Positions 8,718 through 17,676 of a DNA stretch of 64,000 nt are shown one piece after another. The position numbers were made by a program, and so were the translations under genes. Within the stretch, counting starts at the first letter, position 1. The number at the start of each line of letters is the position of its first letter. The stretch covers positions 62,001 through 126,000 of the forward strand of contig JADMLA020000008.1 in NCBI GenBank assembly GCA_015482705.2. Direction: 5' to 3'. The notes beneath the pieces are model-generated. The model searched no databases. It saw nothing but the letters and a program-made list of their open reading frames with translations, and was not told the DNA's origin. The stretch comes from Prosthecochloris sp. GTDB taxonomy: Bacteria > Bacteroidota > Chlorobiia > Chlorobiales > Chlorobiaceae.

Positions 8718-9332
8718 ATGGCAAAAAACGCCTTGACATTCATTGCTTTCTGTATGAGCATTTTTCTGCTCGATCCACGGGTCTCCGAAGCGGAAAGCCC
8801 CTCGAAATCACAAAGCGTCGTAGGCACCACCAATATTTCCATCGTTCTTCCCGACCTGATTATCCTCCATTATTATTCGGGATTGACCCTAAATTTTGAA
8901 GAGTTTTCATCCGCAGAAGACAGAGGCTCTGCCGATTTCGATGTTGAATGGAACGGTGAGGCCGAAAGCACGCATCAGCTTACCGACGAGAATACGGAAA
9001 TCGATTTACCCGACAGGGTCTCCCTGCAACTGCCGAATGTCTGGGCTATCCGAGGCCTCTCCCCTTCTGGAAATGCGAAAGTTTCGATATCACTCAACAA
9101 CAATGTGCTCACCTCAGGTTCATCGAGAATTATCATCGAGGAAGGTGAAGGCAATATTCAAATCGAGGATAATGCCGGTCATTCCGGCACCTCGATCAAC
9201 ACGAGTCTCAAAGGAATAGCGAGTTCGGAAGCAACTATCGGCAATGTCCGCATAACACTGAACTTTTCCGAAACAACCAAAGCAGGCCTTCACACCGGTG
9301 GCCAGTATAAAATCACTGCCGAAACAATCTGA
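8718..9332 (+). CDS. secreted pilin-like subunit A, chaperone-usher locus 2
   Basis: A 204-residue exported protein paralogous to those at 3206 and 9532. The signal peptide covers about residues 1-25 (core TFIAFCMSIFLL). The mature N-terminus carries an alternating strand with NISIVLPDLIILHYYSG, then LQLPNVWAIRGLSPSGNAKV and a C-terminal GGQYKITAETI strand. The conserved end strands and the HYYS and VWA-RG blocks mark the family, which I cannot match to a named pilin group. It begins at ATG 8718 after a weak GAG-type ribosome site. A gap of about 200 nt separates it from the second subunit gene, suggesting a separate promoter or processing site between them. Probably a structural subunit of the fibre exported by the usher at 11659. 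Confidence 0.72.
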   Translation: MAKNALTFIAFCMSIFLLDPRVSEAESPSKSQSVVGTTNISIVLPDLIILHYYSGLTLNFEEFSSAEDRGSADFDVEWNGEAESTHQLTDENTEIDLPDRVSLQLPNVWAIRGLSPSGNAKVSISLNNNVLTSGSSRIIIEEGEGNIQIEDNAGHSGTSINTSLKGIASSEATIGNVRITLNFSETTKAGLHTGGQYKITAETI

Positions 9333-9531
9333 TTCCGGAATCCGAACCTCTTTGTCTGTTTTATCATTTCAGCCGGTTCACCTACAGTCAACAAGCTGAA
9401 AAGCCAAAGCGACCTGTTATTTTCACAGCACACGTTACTTGAAGAAAACTGTTTTCACTCATGAAATATCTTTCTTAAATTTAAGCGTAGGTGCTTTTTT
9501 TTCTGTCCTTTAATCCCCTAAACAATTCATT

Positions 9532-10155
9532 ATGACGTTATTATCGTTTTCAGGAAAAACCTGTGCGGTTTTTCTTCTTATTTTTGCATTTTTTGTCGAA
9601 AATGCAGATGCCGTCGTAGGCGGCGGACAACAATCGAGCAGCGGTACAGCCAAAGTCACTGCAAATGTCCCTCAATTCATCGTACTGCACTATTACTCGA
9701 ACCTAACCCTCAATTTCGAAACCCCGACATCGGAAGCTCTTGATCAGGGGGACAATACCATGGAGGTATCATGGGAAGGCGCAGCTTCCGGAGACGAGCT
9801 CTCGACAGCCAATCTCATGGATGCCGAACTCGAACTCGATGGAACGAAAACAACCGTGAAAATGCCGAATGTTTGGGCTGTAAGAGGTTTTTCAAAAAGT
9901 GGCAACGCAGAGGTTACCGTAACGATCCCATCTGGCGGAGATGAGCTTTCAAACGGTGAATCGAAAATCGGTATGTCAAACGTCAAGGTCAACGATGGAG
10001 AAAACAGCGGCAGCTCGATAAAAACCAACCTTGGTGGTATTGCAAAAAGCTCTGCAACCTTTGGAGGCATAGAGCTGGATCTCGATTTCAGTAAAACCAG
10101 CCGATCAGGTAGCCACGCCGGGGGGCAATATACTATAACTGCCTCGACGATATAA
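9532..10155 (+). CDS. secreted pilin-like subunit B, chaperone-usher locus 2
   Basis: A 207-residue exported protein, third member of the pilin-like family in this window. It has a signal peptide (core about 10-24, cleavage near ADA at residue 27), a mature strand with NVPQFIVLHYYSNLTLNFE, the central MPNVWAVRGFSKSGNAEVTV block and the end motif SRSGSHAGGQYTITASTI. The mature part is acidic, with many Asp/Glu. It is closer to the 8718 product than to the 3206 product in the HYYS and GGQY blocks. No clear Shine-Dalgarno precedes the ATG. It is followed after 18 nt by the poly-Asp subunit gene, so the four genes 9532-14289 probably form one transcript. Confidence 0.72.
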   Translation: MTLLSFSGKTCAVFLLIFAFFVENADAVVGGGQQSSSGTAKVTANVPQFIVLHYYSNLTLNFETPTSEALDQGDNTMEVSWEGAASGDELSTANLMDAELELDGTKTTVKMPNVWAVRGFSKSGNAEVTVTIPSGGDELSNGESKIGMSNVKVNDGENSGSSIKTNLGGIAKSSATFGGIELDLDFSKTSRSGSHAGGQYTITASTI

Positions 10156-10173
10156 GGTTAGGGATATCCACAA

Positions 10174-10779
10174 ATGTCCACTTGCCAGATACGAAAAACA
10201 AACACTCTGTTGGTGACAATCGCTTTTTTTTTAATGGCAACCTCTCATGCAAGACCTGCATTTTCTGCAGACAATCTGAAGATTTACAAAAACAGGAAGC
10301 TTGACAAGGTAACATTGAGTGAAATCGGGTTGTCCAAAAGCGGCATCTCAACATCGCTCAGTCCATTCGAAGCTGACGTAAGATGGAACAGCAGCGATGT
10401 CGATACCCCCGAACTGTTTCTTGAACAAGTCCACACCACAACGAGAATAAGCCGAAAAAACGTGCTGTTGTGGTATTACCAGTTCAACGTCAACGACGAT
10501 GATGACGATGACGACAACGATAGTTTTTCACGCGGTAGAGCGTTCGATGTCGAATACAGGATTCTCAGCAGAAGCGGGGTTGAAAATGCCCTTTCACACA
10601 AGAATGACAGCTCGTCGATAATAAAAGCATACCTTACCGAAAAACCCGTCGAGTGTGAAAGAAAAAACAAAAAAAAGATCCGATGCCTTGGCAGAGTCGA
10701 CCTGGATCTGGACATTTCCCGAGCAAAAAAATCCGGAAAATATTTCGGCACCATCGAAATAACAATCATAACAATCTAA
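10174..10779 (+). CDS. secreted poly-Asp subunit, chaperone-usher locus 2
   Basis: A 201-residue exported protein, counterpart of the 3869 product: same position before the chaperone, similar length, and the same end pattern (VDLDLDISRAKKSG then a YFGTIEIT strand). The signal peptide spans about residues 1-31 (core TLLVTIAFFLMA, cleavage near FSA). Seven consecutive Asp codons (10495-10515, mixed GAC/GAT) follow the strand YYQFNVN, the same location as the first Asp run in the paralog (after LIYY). Two Cys (in VECER and IRCLG) could form a disulfide. The function is not known. By context it is a minor or tip subunit. Confidence 0.68.
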   Translation: MSTCQIRKTNTLLVTIAFFLMATSHARPAFSADNLKIYKNRKLDKVTLSEIGLSKSGISTSLSPFEADVRWNSSDVDTPELFLEQVHTTTRISRKNVLLWYYQFNVNDDDDDDDNDSFSRGRAFDVEYRILSRSGVENALSHKNDSSSIIKAYLTEKPVECERKNKKKIRCLGRVDLDLDISRAKKSGKYFGTIEITIITI

Positions 10780-10787
10780 ACGCTATC

Positions 10788-11636
10788 ATGAAAAATCTAC
10801 TCACGGCACTCCTCATTGTCATGGTCACAATGGCAGCCAATGTTCACGCTCAAGAAGCAGCTCCTCCCGGCCAGATAGGAGTATCTCCTTCGATGCTCGA
10901 ACTTTCGATCGGTTCCGAACCGGTTAACGAATCGCTCAGACTTTTCAATCTGAAAAAAACACCGACAAAAGTAAAAGTAGAGGTTTACAACTGGACCCTC
11001 GACGACAATAATGAAGTCAAACTTCTACCGCCAACCGAACAGTCCCTCGACCAATGGATGCTGATCAACCCGACCGCGTTTACCCTTGAACCAGGAAAAA
11101 GCCAGGTTGTTCGTTTATCTGTCCGTCCTCCCGTCAAACCCGATCCCGGAGAACACAGGGCTCTCATCTATTTCATCGAAGAATCCATGGCGGAAAACGC
11201 AGCAGATGAAGAAAAAAAACCGGTAGAAGTTCTCTTCAAGCTGGGTGTCGGAGTATATGCGAATGCAAATCCCGTCAAACGTTCGTCGACGCTCACATCG
11301 TTCTCTTTCGATAAATCGGGCAACTCACTGAAAGCAGCGATCACCAACAGTGGAAACGTTCACACCAGATTGACAGGCAGTTATTCCATATGGAAAAAAG
11401 ATGACTTCCCCGGAATCCAGAATGCAGAAAAGTTCGTAAAGGCTGAAAATCCCGAAAAAAATCCTGACGGTCTTGTTGCATCCGGCCAGTTGAATCAGAC
11501 TCCTGTTCTTCCCGGTAATACCCGAACAATCATAACTCAGCTCCCCACGCTCACAAGGTCGGGATCATATATTGTTGCCGTTTCCGGAGAACTCGGAGAT
11601 AAAAAGATTGAAAAGACCTATCCCGTATCGCGCTGA
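10788..11636 (+). CDS. periplasmic PapD-like pilus chaperone, locus 2
   Basis: A 282-residue protein closely paralogous to the 4534 product. Signal peptide about 1-21 (LLTALLIVMVTMAANVHA), then PGQIGVSPSMLELSIG, NESLRLFNL, KVKVEVYNWTLDDNNE, QSLDQWMLINP, SQVVRLSVRPPVKPDPGEHR: the order of the first Ig-like domain of pilus chaperones. A second domain covers about 150-282. I chose the ATG at 10788 rather than an in-frame ATG at 10683. The shorter form begins directly with a signal peptide, whereas the longer one would overlap the preceding gene by nearly 100 nt and add a basic, non-secretory stretch. It is 22 nt before the usher gene. Confidence 0.8.
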   Translation: MKNLLTALLIVMVTMAANVHAQEAAPPGQIGVSPSMLELSIGSEPVNESLRLFNLKKTPTKVKVEVYNWTLDDNNEVKLLPPTEQSLDQWMLINPTAFTLEPGKSQVVRLSVRPPVKPDPGEHRALIYFIEESMAENAADEEKKPVEVLFKLGVGVYANANPVKRSSTLTSFSFDKSGNSLKAAITNSGNVHTRLTGSYSIWKKDDFPGIQNAEKFVKAENPEKNPDGLVASGQLNQTPVLPGNTRTIITQLPTLTRSGSYIVAVSGELGDKKIEKTYPVSR

Positions 11637-11658
11637 CAGATGCAAAGGGTAACGGCCT

Positions 11659-14289
11659 ATGGCTTTCATCAAGCGACTCACTGCGCTTTCTTTCCTTATT
11701 TCCGTTCTGTACTGTAATAGCGCGATACACTATGCTCAGGCTGCCGAATCAGGGCAGCCTGAACCGCTTCTTGTTGAAGTTTTCTTCAACAAGAAAACTG
11801 CCGGCACCCTCATTTGCTATCGCTACCAGAATACGTACTGGATTCCATTCGACCTTTTCTTTCAGCAAACAAAACTCAAAGGTCAACCTGCGGAAAACGG
11901 GAAAGTCACCTATCAAACAACTCTCGGAGTACTTTCACACGATCCGAAAAGTCTGAAACTCATTGAAGACACACGATGCATATCGTTCGATCAGCTGGAA
12001 AAATCTTTTTATGTCAAAGGACGCTTTGTACAGTCGGTATTCGCTCTTGCACTCGATGTCCCTTGGGCTTCCGGTAAACCTTCGAGAAAAAAAGCAGCGA
12101 AACCGGTTATCACTCCTGATATTGAAGCACCTTCCAGTTCCCTCTCTTTTCTGAGATTCGAACCCCAGGTTTCCTATGAGTTCAACGACAATACAAGCAG
12201 AGACTTGCTCGTTGAAGCCGGAGGAAGACTAGCCGGCGGTGTCTGGGACATAACATTCGAAGGTGATCCCACGACACGCATCCGACCTTCTCGTTACCAC
12301 TGGACCACATACAATAACAACTCGGTCCTGAGAGCAGGAACCGGGTCATCCGATCCGTTTTCTCTTCTAAACGACCTTGATTTTACAGGTATACAGGTAG
12401 GATGGAACAACCAGACAATTCTCAATCAGCTGGATTTTGAACGATACAGTGACTCTGATGCATTCCTTTCCCTCGACAGAACACAGCAACGAACCATTGA
12501 AGGTAACGCCCCTCCTGCCTCGATCGCCGAACTCCGGATCGAAGGTGTTGTTATCGCAAGACAACGAATCGGCCTTGACGGCCGGTTCCGTTTTCCCAAT
12601 GTCAGGATGACTTCCGATCCGAGACGTACCGAGGTCTATATTTTTCAAAGAACATTGCGGGAGAAGCCTTTGACAATCATTGACTATACAATGTCAATTT
12701 TGAACCGTACGCTTCCGGCAAAAGAACTCCTCACAAGAGCTGGTGGCGGGGTAGTTGGCAACCCTCTGTACCAAAATGAAAACGACAGCACATCATGGAC
12801 CGGGTTCGGTCACATTATCTACGGCGTTCACAACCGGATGACCATCGAAGCAGGAATCCAGTATAACCCGGAAAACATCAACAGAGAAGCTTTTATCGGA
12901 ACAGTCCTCTCGATAGGCGGTAACTGGGGAATAGCTCTTTACGGCGGAAGATCCAATGACCGTTACGCAACGGATTTCAGACTTGAAGGAAAAGGAGTGG
13001 ATTGGTCTCTTTCATACTTCGGGCGGTTAAATCAGGAAAATTATTCAAAAGACGGTAAAGAAAAACAAAAAAACCACTCCTTGCGCTTCAGCACAGGAAT
13101 CATCGAGCCTTTCGACCTGCTTTTGTATGGCAGATACAATAAAACAGGAAACGAGACTGAAGAAAAATACCTGCTACCCGGAGCCTACTGGTATGTTATG
13201 CCAAGCATCATGTTGTCAGCCCTTCCCAATGACGAAGAACAATACCGATATGAAGCAAATCTGAATGTGACTTCACGGAGTGATATTTCCGTCACCTATG
13301 AAGATGAGATAATCGCAGCAGATCTCGATTATGACTTCAGCCGCTCATTGCAGAGCAGAGCTCTCTACTCACATGCGTTCAGTACAGGAAACAATGTAAG
13401 CAGCCTTTACTTCGATTGGTATCCAAAAGGAAACCGCTTCAATCTGATCAGACTCGGAGCATCAACATCAGGTAGCCAAACAGGCTACTCTATCGCATGG
13501 AATAAATTTGTCAATGCAGGTCTCGAACTTAGTCTGCAATACAGTTACAATATGAACAACGCTTTACGGCTTGAAACTGAAGACTCTTTTTCCAATTTCG
13601 TCCCTCCTGAAGCGAGACAATACATTGCATTTGCCCTCACCTGGGATCTTGGCCGGTCGAGGAAACGCTTCTACCCCATCAATCGCACCGCCATAAGTCA
13701 TACCCGTGGTGGACTTGCCGGGTCAATGAAAATAATTAATGAAACAAACTTGAAACCTGACGACATCAATAACGTCGACATTCTGTTGAACGGGAAAAAG
13801 CTCAGCCAGCGCCAGGTAGATGGCTCTTTTTTTGTCGGGAATCTGAAACCAGGAGTCTATGCTGTAGATGTCGATGCAGAAAACCTCCCTTTAGAACTCA
13901 ACATACCCAACAAAACAACATATGTCGAAGTGATGAGTGGAGCAGTCAGCGAAATCACCATACCGGCTTATGTCGAGTATTCCATTGCCGGACAAGTTAT
14001 CGATACCCGGTCAATCGCTCTCGAAAACAGAAAAGTAACCGTCATGGATGAAAAAGGTAACGTTATCGATCATGCCGTGACAAACCTCTTTGGCTACTAC
14101 AGAACAAAAGGACTCCAGCCGGGAAATTACACGTTATCCGTTTCCGATGTAAAGCACGAGGTAGTCATTAAGGATGATTACCTCTACAGTATCGACTTCA
14201 CTGTCAGAGAAGAAACAACTCCCGCTGTTTTACACGAAAAGGAAATGGGGGCGGAGAAAAAAACACAGCGAGGCCGGATAAATCCTTGA
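11659..14289 (+). CDS. outer-membrane fimbrial usher-like protein, locus 2
   Basis: An 876-residue protein with the same plan as the usher at 5392. Signal peptide about 1-28, an N-terminal periplasmic domain beginning LLVEVFFNKKTAG, a beta-barrel of about 500 residues, a plug-like segment near 285-350 (EGNAPPASIAELRIEG, GLDGRFRFPNVRM), a C-terminal periplasmic region from about 690 (GGLAGSMKI, SFFVGNLKPGVYAV) and a terminal regulatory-like beta sandwich (TNLFGYYRTKGLQPGNYT). A short basic, Lys/Glu-rich tail follows. AAAGGG at 11644-11649 provides the ribosome site. It closes the second cluster and converges on the minus-strand gene ending at 14318. The strong conservation of plug and C-terminal domains between the two ushers suggests both are functional. 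Confidence 0.78.
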   Translation: MAFIKRLTALSFLISVLYCNSAIHYAQAAESGQPEPLLVEVFFNKKTAGTLICYRYQNTYWIPFDLFFQQTKLKGQPAENGKVTYQTTLGVLSHDPKSLKLIEDTRCISFDQLEKSFYVKGRFVQSVFALALDVPWASGKPSRKKAAKPVITPDIEAPSSSLSFLRFEPQVSYEFNDNTSRDLLVEAGGRLAGGVWDITFEGDPTTRIRPSRYHWTTYNNNSVLRAGTGSSDPFSLLNDLDFTGIQVGWNNQTILNQLDFERYSDSDAFLSLDRTQQRTIEGNAPPASIAELRIEGVVIARQRIGLDGRFRFPNVRMTSDPRRTEVYIFQRTLREKPLTIIDYTMSILNRTLPAKELLTRAGGGVVGNPLYQNENDSTSWTGFGHIIYGVHNRMTIEAGIQYNPENINREAFIGTVLSIGGNWGIALYGGRSNDRYATDFRLEGKGVDWSLSYFGRLNQENYSKDGKEKQKNHSLRFSTGIIEPFDLLLYGRYNKTGNETEEKYLLPGAYWYVMPSIMLSALPNDEEQYRYEANLNVTSRSDISVTYEDEIIAADLDYDFSRSLQSRALYSHAFSTGNNVSSLYFDWYPKGNRFNLIRLGASTSGSQTGYSIAWNKFVNAGLELSLQYSYNMNNALRLETEDSFSNFVPPEARQYIAFALTWDLGRSRKRFYPINRTAISHTRGGLAGSMKIINETNLKPDDINNVDILLNGKKLSQRQVDGSFFVGNLKPGVYAVDVDAENLPLELNIPNKTTYVEVMSGAVSEITIPAYVEYSIAGQVIDTRSIALENRKVTVMDEKGNVIDHAVTNLFGYYRTKGLQPGNYTLSVSDVKHEVVIKDDYLYSIDFTVREETTPAVLHEKEMGAEKKTQRGRINP

Positions 14290-14317
14290 CAAATGGAGAA
14301 AATCACCTACAGTGATA

Positions 14318-15118
14318 TCAAGTGCTGTATTTCATCAACTCGGCACAGGAAGTGTTGAAATCATCTTCTGAAAAAATCTCCATGGTAAAAACCCTTGCCT
14401 GATCGCGATTTTCATGTAGCGCCTGCATGACCAGATTCAACGTTTCCGCTCGCATGTGCTGCAGACCGTTATGATCCTTTCCGTTTTTTATACCATGCAT
14501 ATGCACCACCCGTGTCCGCGACAGATACCGGACAAGATGCTCCTGAACAGGGTAGCCGTAGAGTTCGAGATGGCCAATATCGAGTGTTATGGAAAGATCG
14601 AAAGACGAAATGACTTTATCGAGAAGCTGCATTGGATAATTGAGGGTTTCAACGCAAAATTCCGATGCTTTCACTGAAACAGCAGATAACAGTTTTTCGA
14701 ATGAAGTATGGAAATTATCTGAAAACGCCGTTTTTTCCTCTTTTGAAAATTGATTGACATCCATTCCTTGTCCTGCTTCAGCGTGTAGAACATAGGCAGA
14801 AGGCCGTAACACCTCCGTCAGCTCTATAATCCTGCGACATTTCTCAACCGAACGTTCACGAATTGCGGGATCGAAACTACAGAGATAAACATCCAGAGGC
14901 AGATGGATCGAATAGGTAAGCTCATGCTTTTGGCCGATGTCAGAGAGCCTTGCAATATCGCTTTCTGAAGGCAGGTTGCTTATTTCGTCCGACTCGAACA
15001 GAACCAGTTCGACATCATCGACCTTGTCTTTCAGGTACTCTATATTCGGGATAATCTCATCGGGAATGATATAGGAAGTAGTACCAACTCTGAAAGGAAA
15101 CTGCTTTTTACAATTCAT
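14318..15118 (-). CDS. TIM-barrel protein, probable CbiR-type cobamide-remodelling phosphodiesterase
   Basis: A 266-residue protein of the xylose-isomerase-like/AP endonuclease 2 TIM-barrel superfamily. Metal-binding type segments in order: YSIHLPLDVYL, YVLHAEAG, FCVETLNYP, ITLDIGHLELYG and VVHMHGIKNGKDH. The opening FRVGTTSYIIPDEIIPN and VDDVELVLFES are what I recall for CbiR, the enzyme (characterised in Akkermansia) that cleaves the nucleotide loop of cobamides so the lower ligand can be replaced. That match is from memory, so the specific name is tentative; the fold is firm. In a window full of corrinoid salvage genes the role is plausible. I use the ATG at 15118 because it directly precedes the conserved start; an upstream ATG at 15187 would add 23 unlikely residues. 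It lies in a minus-strand run with the methyltransferase upstream. Confidence 0.68.
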   Translation of the reverse strand: MNCKKQFPFRVGTTSYIIPDEIIPNIEYLKDKVDDVELVLFESDEISNLPSESDIARLSDIGQKHELTYSIHLPLDVYLCSFDPAIRERSVEKCRRIIELTEVLRPSAYVLHAEAGQGMDVNQFSKEEKTAFSDNFHTSFEKLLSAVSVKASEFCVETLNYPMQLLDKVISSFDLSITLDIGHLELYGYPVQEHLVRYLSRTRVVHMHGIKNGKDHNGLQHMRAETLNLVMQALHENRDQARVFTMEIFSEDDFNTSCAELMKYST

Positions 15119-15187
15119 TTTTCGTGTTATGAATAATAGCTGCACACAAAACCGAAGACACCATGCTTTTTTCTCCGTGCCTGCCAA

Positions 15188-15862
15188 TCAGGAAATCATA
15201 TGACGATAATAAATATCTACATCCCGATTGGGACAGTAACCCACGGTTCTGTCTATGAGCTGCCAATCCCTGAAAACCTCTTTATAGGTAGGATTGTTGT
15301 AAATAAAATAAACATTACCGTAGCATTCTACTGTTTTTGCCACTTTTTTCGTTAGCGGTTCATCGAACGGATTGAAGGCAAAATACACCGTATCACTACC
15401 AAAGCCATCATACTCGAGAATATCTTTACAAAACAACTCTGCACGTCCGCATTTCGTAACAGAAAGATTTCTACGGGCGACCTCACACAAATCCTGATTA
15501 TACTCTATACCGACTATCGTCTCGAATGGATAAGAATGTGCGATAATGAGCGCCTTTCCTTTTCCGCTTCCAATATCGACAAACCGTAGTCGAAGGGATT
15601 GTTTTTGATGCAACTTGTTGTGACGTATAACCCTATCGAAAGAATACACAATGACATCGGTAAACGCCGCTTGATAGCCGGAGCCATGCTCCAGATTCCG
15701 AAGCTCTTTGGGGTAAACCGTTTTCTGTACAAGCGAACATGTTTCGGTATGATGCTCGGTATCAAAGCCCTTCTCCTGTGCCAAATAATCCATGAACCTT
15801 CGCGGTCCATGACGAAGAATCGCTTCTGGCAACATTTCTACAAGTTGCGGATGATTTCTCAT
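15188..15862 (-). CDS. class I SAM-dependent methyltransferase-like protein
   Basis: A 224-residue cytoplasmic protein with a Rossmann-type methyltransferase core. Motif I is RFVDIGSGKGKALIIA near residue 92, followed by the acidic end of strand 2 (VGIEYNQDLCEVARRN), CKDILEYD (motif post II) and VYFAFNPFDEPL (motif IV position). The substrate is unknown. N-terminal residues 1-75 (RRFMDYLAQEKGFD) precede the fold and may contribute to substrate recognition. The ATG at 15860-15862 is the only good start. The downstream neighbour is the CbiR-like gene (about 70 nt). No specific evidence ties it to corrin methylation, and it lacks the tetrapyrrole methylase fold. Confidence 0.75.
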   Translation of the reverse strand: MRNHPQLVEMLPEAILRHGPRRFMDYLAQEKGFDTEHHTETCSLVQKTVYPKELRNLEHGSGYQAAFTDVIVYSFDRVIRHNKLHQKQSLRLRFVDIGSGKGKALIIAHSYPFETIVGIEYNQDLCEVARRNLSVTKCGRAELFCKDILEYDGFGSDTVYFAFNPFDEPLTKKVAKTVECYGNVYFIYNNPTYKEVFRDWQLIDRTVGYCPNRDVDIYYRHMIS

Positions 15863-15910
15863 AACGGTATATAGTGCACTTTTTTCACGATTTTTTACAG
15901 CTCGTCCGCA

Positions 15911-16510
15911 TTATATTACCGGGAATCTAATGAGTGTCTTCATTTTCGAAGGCTCGGTTTTTCCAGGATCGGATAGATAGATTTCATGATGCAATCCATT
16001 CACACAAAGGTCATTGTCAACAATGAAATCCATCAGCTTTTCGATTGTTTCGGACTCATCAGCATAGGGACCCTCATGCAAAATCTGTATACACTTTCCT
16101 TCTGCAAAATGTTTTAACGCAATTTCTCGAATCACCTCGTTTTTTTTCTTCGAGGCAACTTCGGATTGCACGAAAAGCATCAGTTCTCCTGTCACGAACT
16201 CAGGCATCCTGATCAACAATTTCCAGCACCATTCGCTTCTCGGAACGTCAAAAGCCGGCCTTTCCCCATCGACCCACCACAAACCTTCAAGCCTTGGAAC
16301 GCTGAAATCATAGCCCTGTTCTTTACAGCGTTTCTTGATCCCATAAGCAAGAGAGTAAAGTGCCTTGAGTTTCTGAATAAAAACATCACCTCCTGGTTCA
16401 CCCTTGCCTTCTATCGATAAATAACTCACCATACCGAATTCCATAATTTCAGGAACCCTTTTAGAGGTATAATACGACCTATATTTTTTTACAAGATCAA
16501 GCTTGGACAT
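15911..16510 (-). CDS. GyrI-like small-molecule-binding domain protein
   Basis: A 199-residue protein resembling stand-alone GyrI/AraC effector-binding domain proteins: SYLSIEGKGEPGG near residue 30, then LEGLWWVDGE, WKLLIRMPEFV and a second repeat unit containing CIQILHEGPYADESETI. These proteins bind small cationic or hydrophobic ligands, and some hydrolyse xenobiotics. No DNA-binding domain is present. I chose the ATG at 16510 because AAGGAG lies 7 nt upstream and the family begins close to here. An in-frame ATG at 16615 would add 35 residues with a membrane-segment look but no ribosome site. Genes on both sides are on the same strand, but no functional link is visible. Confidence 0.75.
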   Translation of the reverse strand: MSKLDLVKKYRSYYTSKRVPEIMEFGMVSYLSIEGKGEPGGDVFIQKLKALYSLAYGIKKRCKEQGYDFSVPRLEGLWWVDGERPAFDVPRSEWCWKLLIRMPEFVTGELMLFVQSEVASKKKNEVIREIALKHFAEGKCIQILHEGPYADESETIEKLMDFIVDNDLCVNGLHHEIYLSDPGKTEPSKMKTLIRFPVI

Positions 16511-16763
16511 GCTCACTCCTTCTTCAAAAATAGCCATCCAATAAAAAGTATAACCTGCAGCGACAACGATAGTAGCCACGGCATACCCAACGTGCGGCGG
16601 ACTGTTGATTTTCAACGATCCGGGCCACCTGTTTTAAAACAACGGTATTGTTGACAATTTCGCCTCATTTGACGAAAAAATCAAGAAATTTCGTCATTCC
16701 TATTCTTTGTATGAATTCCGGAAATAAGGAGATGGTGGTTTCAATCAAAAAAAATCATCCTGC

Positions 16764-17400
16764 CTATAACCGCTCGGTGAAAAAGCACCATGAATCCCGA
16801 ATCGAAACATCATACGCCTGTTGAAAGGCTTTACCGAAAGTTTCACCACTTTGAAGGGATATCAGAAGACTCCTGAAAGCATTCTCATCGTGTTCTTTCA
16901 AAAATGCAACGAACATCGAAGATTGTTTGTAAAACAAATACGGCCAAACCTTCAGTAAACCATTGCGGCATCGTCATGTACTTGTACAAACCTCTATGCT
17001 GAAGTAAAAAAAGATGCGAAAGTTCATGCGTTACATAAGCATCAATCTCATCCGGATGTTCAAGCAATCGCGGAGAAAGAAAAACACTGCCACGATAGGT
17101 AATCCCTTTTGCCTTCCTACCGGTCAATGCCTCAAAACTTTCCGGACTTGCAGAAACAAAGAGACGTATTTTTTTAACAAAGGAACCGTTTTGCTGCCGT
17201 TCCACATCGACTACCGCAGCATCAAGAGCTTCAGCTATTGCTCCTGCAAACGCTTCAGCGCCATCTTCGTAAAAAACCCTCTTGTCCGACGAAAGCATAT
17301 GAAAATGATCAGTCGATTGACAATAATGGGCAAGCGCATTTACAGCTGAACAGCTCGACAAAAGAGGAAACAAAAAATAAAAGCGATTGATTTGCAACAC
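16764..17400 (-). pseudogene. frameshifted exported zinc metallopeptidase (MA-clan, HExxH)
   Basis: Reading from a GTG at 17400, 171 codons give a signal peptide (FYFLFPLLSSCSA) and a gluzincin-like domain with VTHELSHLF (HExxH, near residues 126-134) and QWFTEGLAVF carrying the downstream Glu ligand. The frame then stops at 16885 after an uncharacteristic tail. In the next frame (reading through to a TAG at 16764-16766) the sequence continues with LFYKQSSMFVAFLKEHDENA, SLLISLQSGETFGKAFQQAY and DVSIRDSWCFF, which is exactly how such peptidases normally end. The two parts join near 16935-16960 if one extra base is removed. So either the gene carries a one-base frameshift (pseudogene or programmed shift) or there is a sequencing error. 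The function of the intact form would be an envelope peptidase of unknown target. Confidence 0.65.
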
Positions 17401-17633
17401 ATCGACCTTCCGAGTAATAGACTCTCATGATAAAGAGTAAAGACAGATAACCGTTTATTCATTTTATTCTTGGTTCAACTCGATTCATTACCCAACAACG
17501 ACATATGCAGGCAAAAATGCCTTACGCAATGAATCGAAAATACAGTAACAAGCACACCGATGATAAACTTGTAAAATAATCGCGCTGACTTTCAAAGATC
17601 ATGTGTCCTGAACGAAGAAGCCGTTCGAGACGT

Positions 17634-17656
17634 TATAATATATAATTAGTCTAATT
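17634..17656 (+). promoter_or_regulatory. candidate promoter -10 element and palindrome upstream of the L,D-transpeptidase gene
   Basis: A TATAAT hexamer at 17634-17639 is followed by a perfect 13-nt inverted repeat, AATTAG-T-CTAATT (17644-17656), about 20 nt before the ATG at 17677. The palindrome would lie at or just after the transcription start and could be an operator. No good -35 element was seen. The rest of 17401-17633 holds nothing I can identify. Confidence 0.35.
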
Positions 17657-17676
17657 CTAAACAAAACCATAGAACA

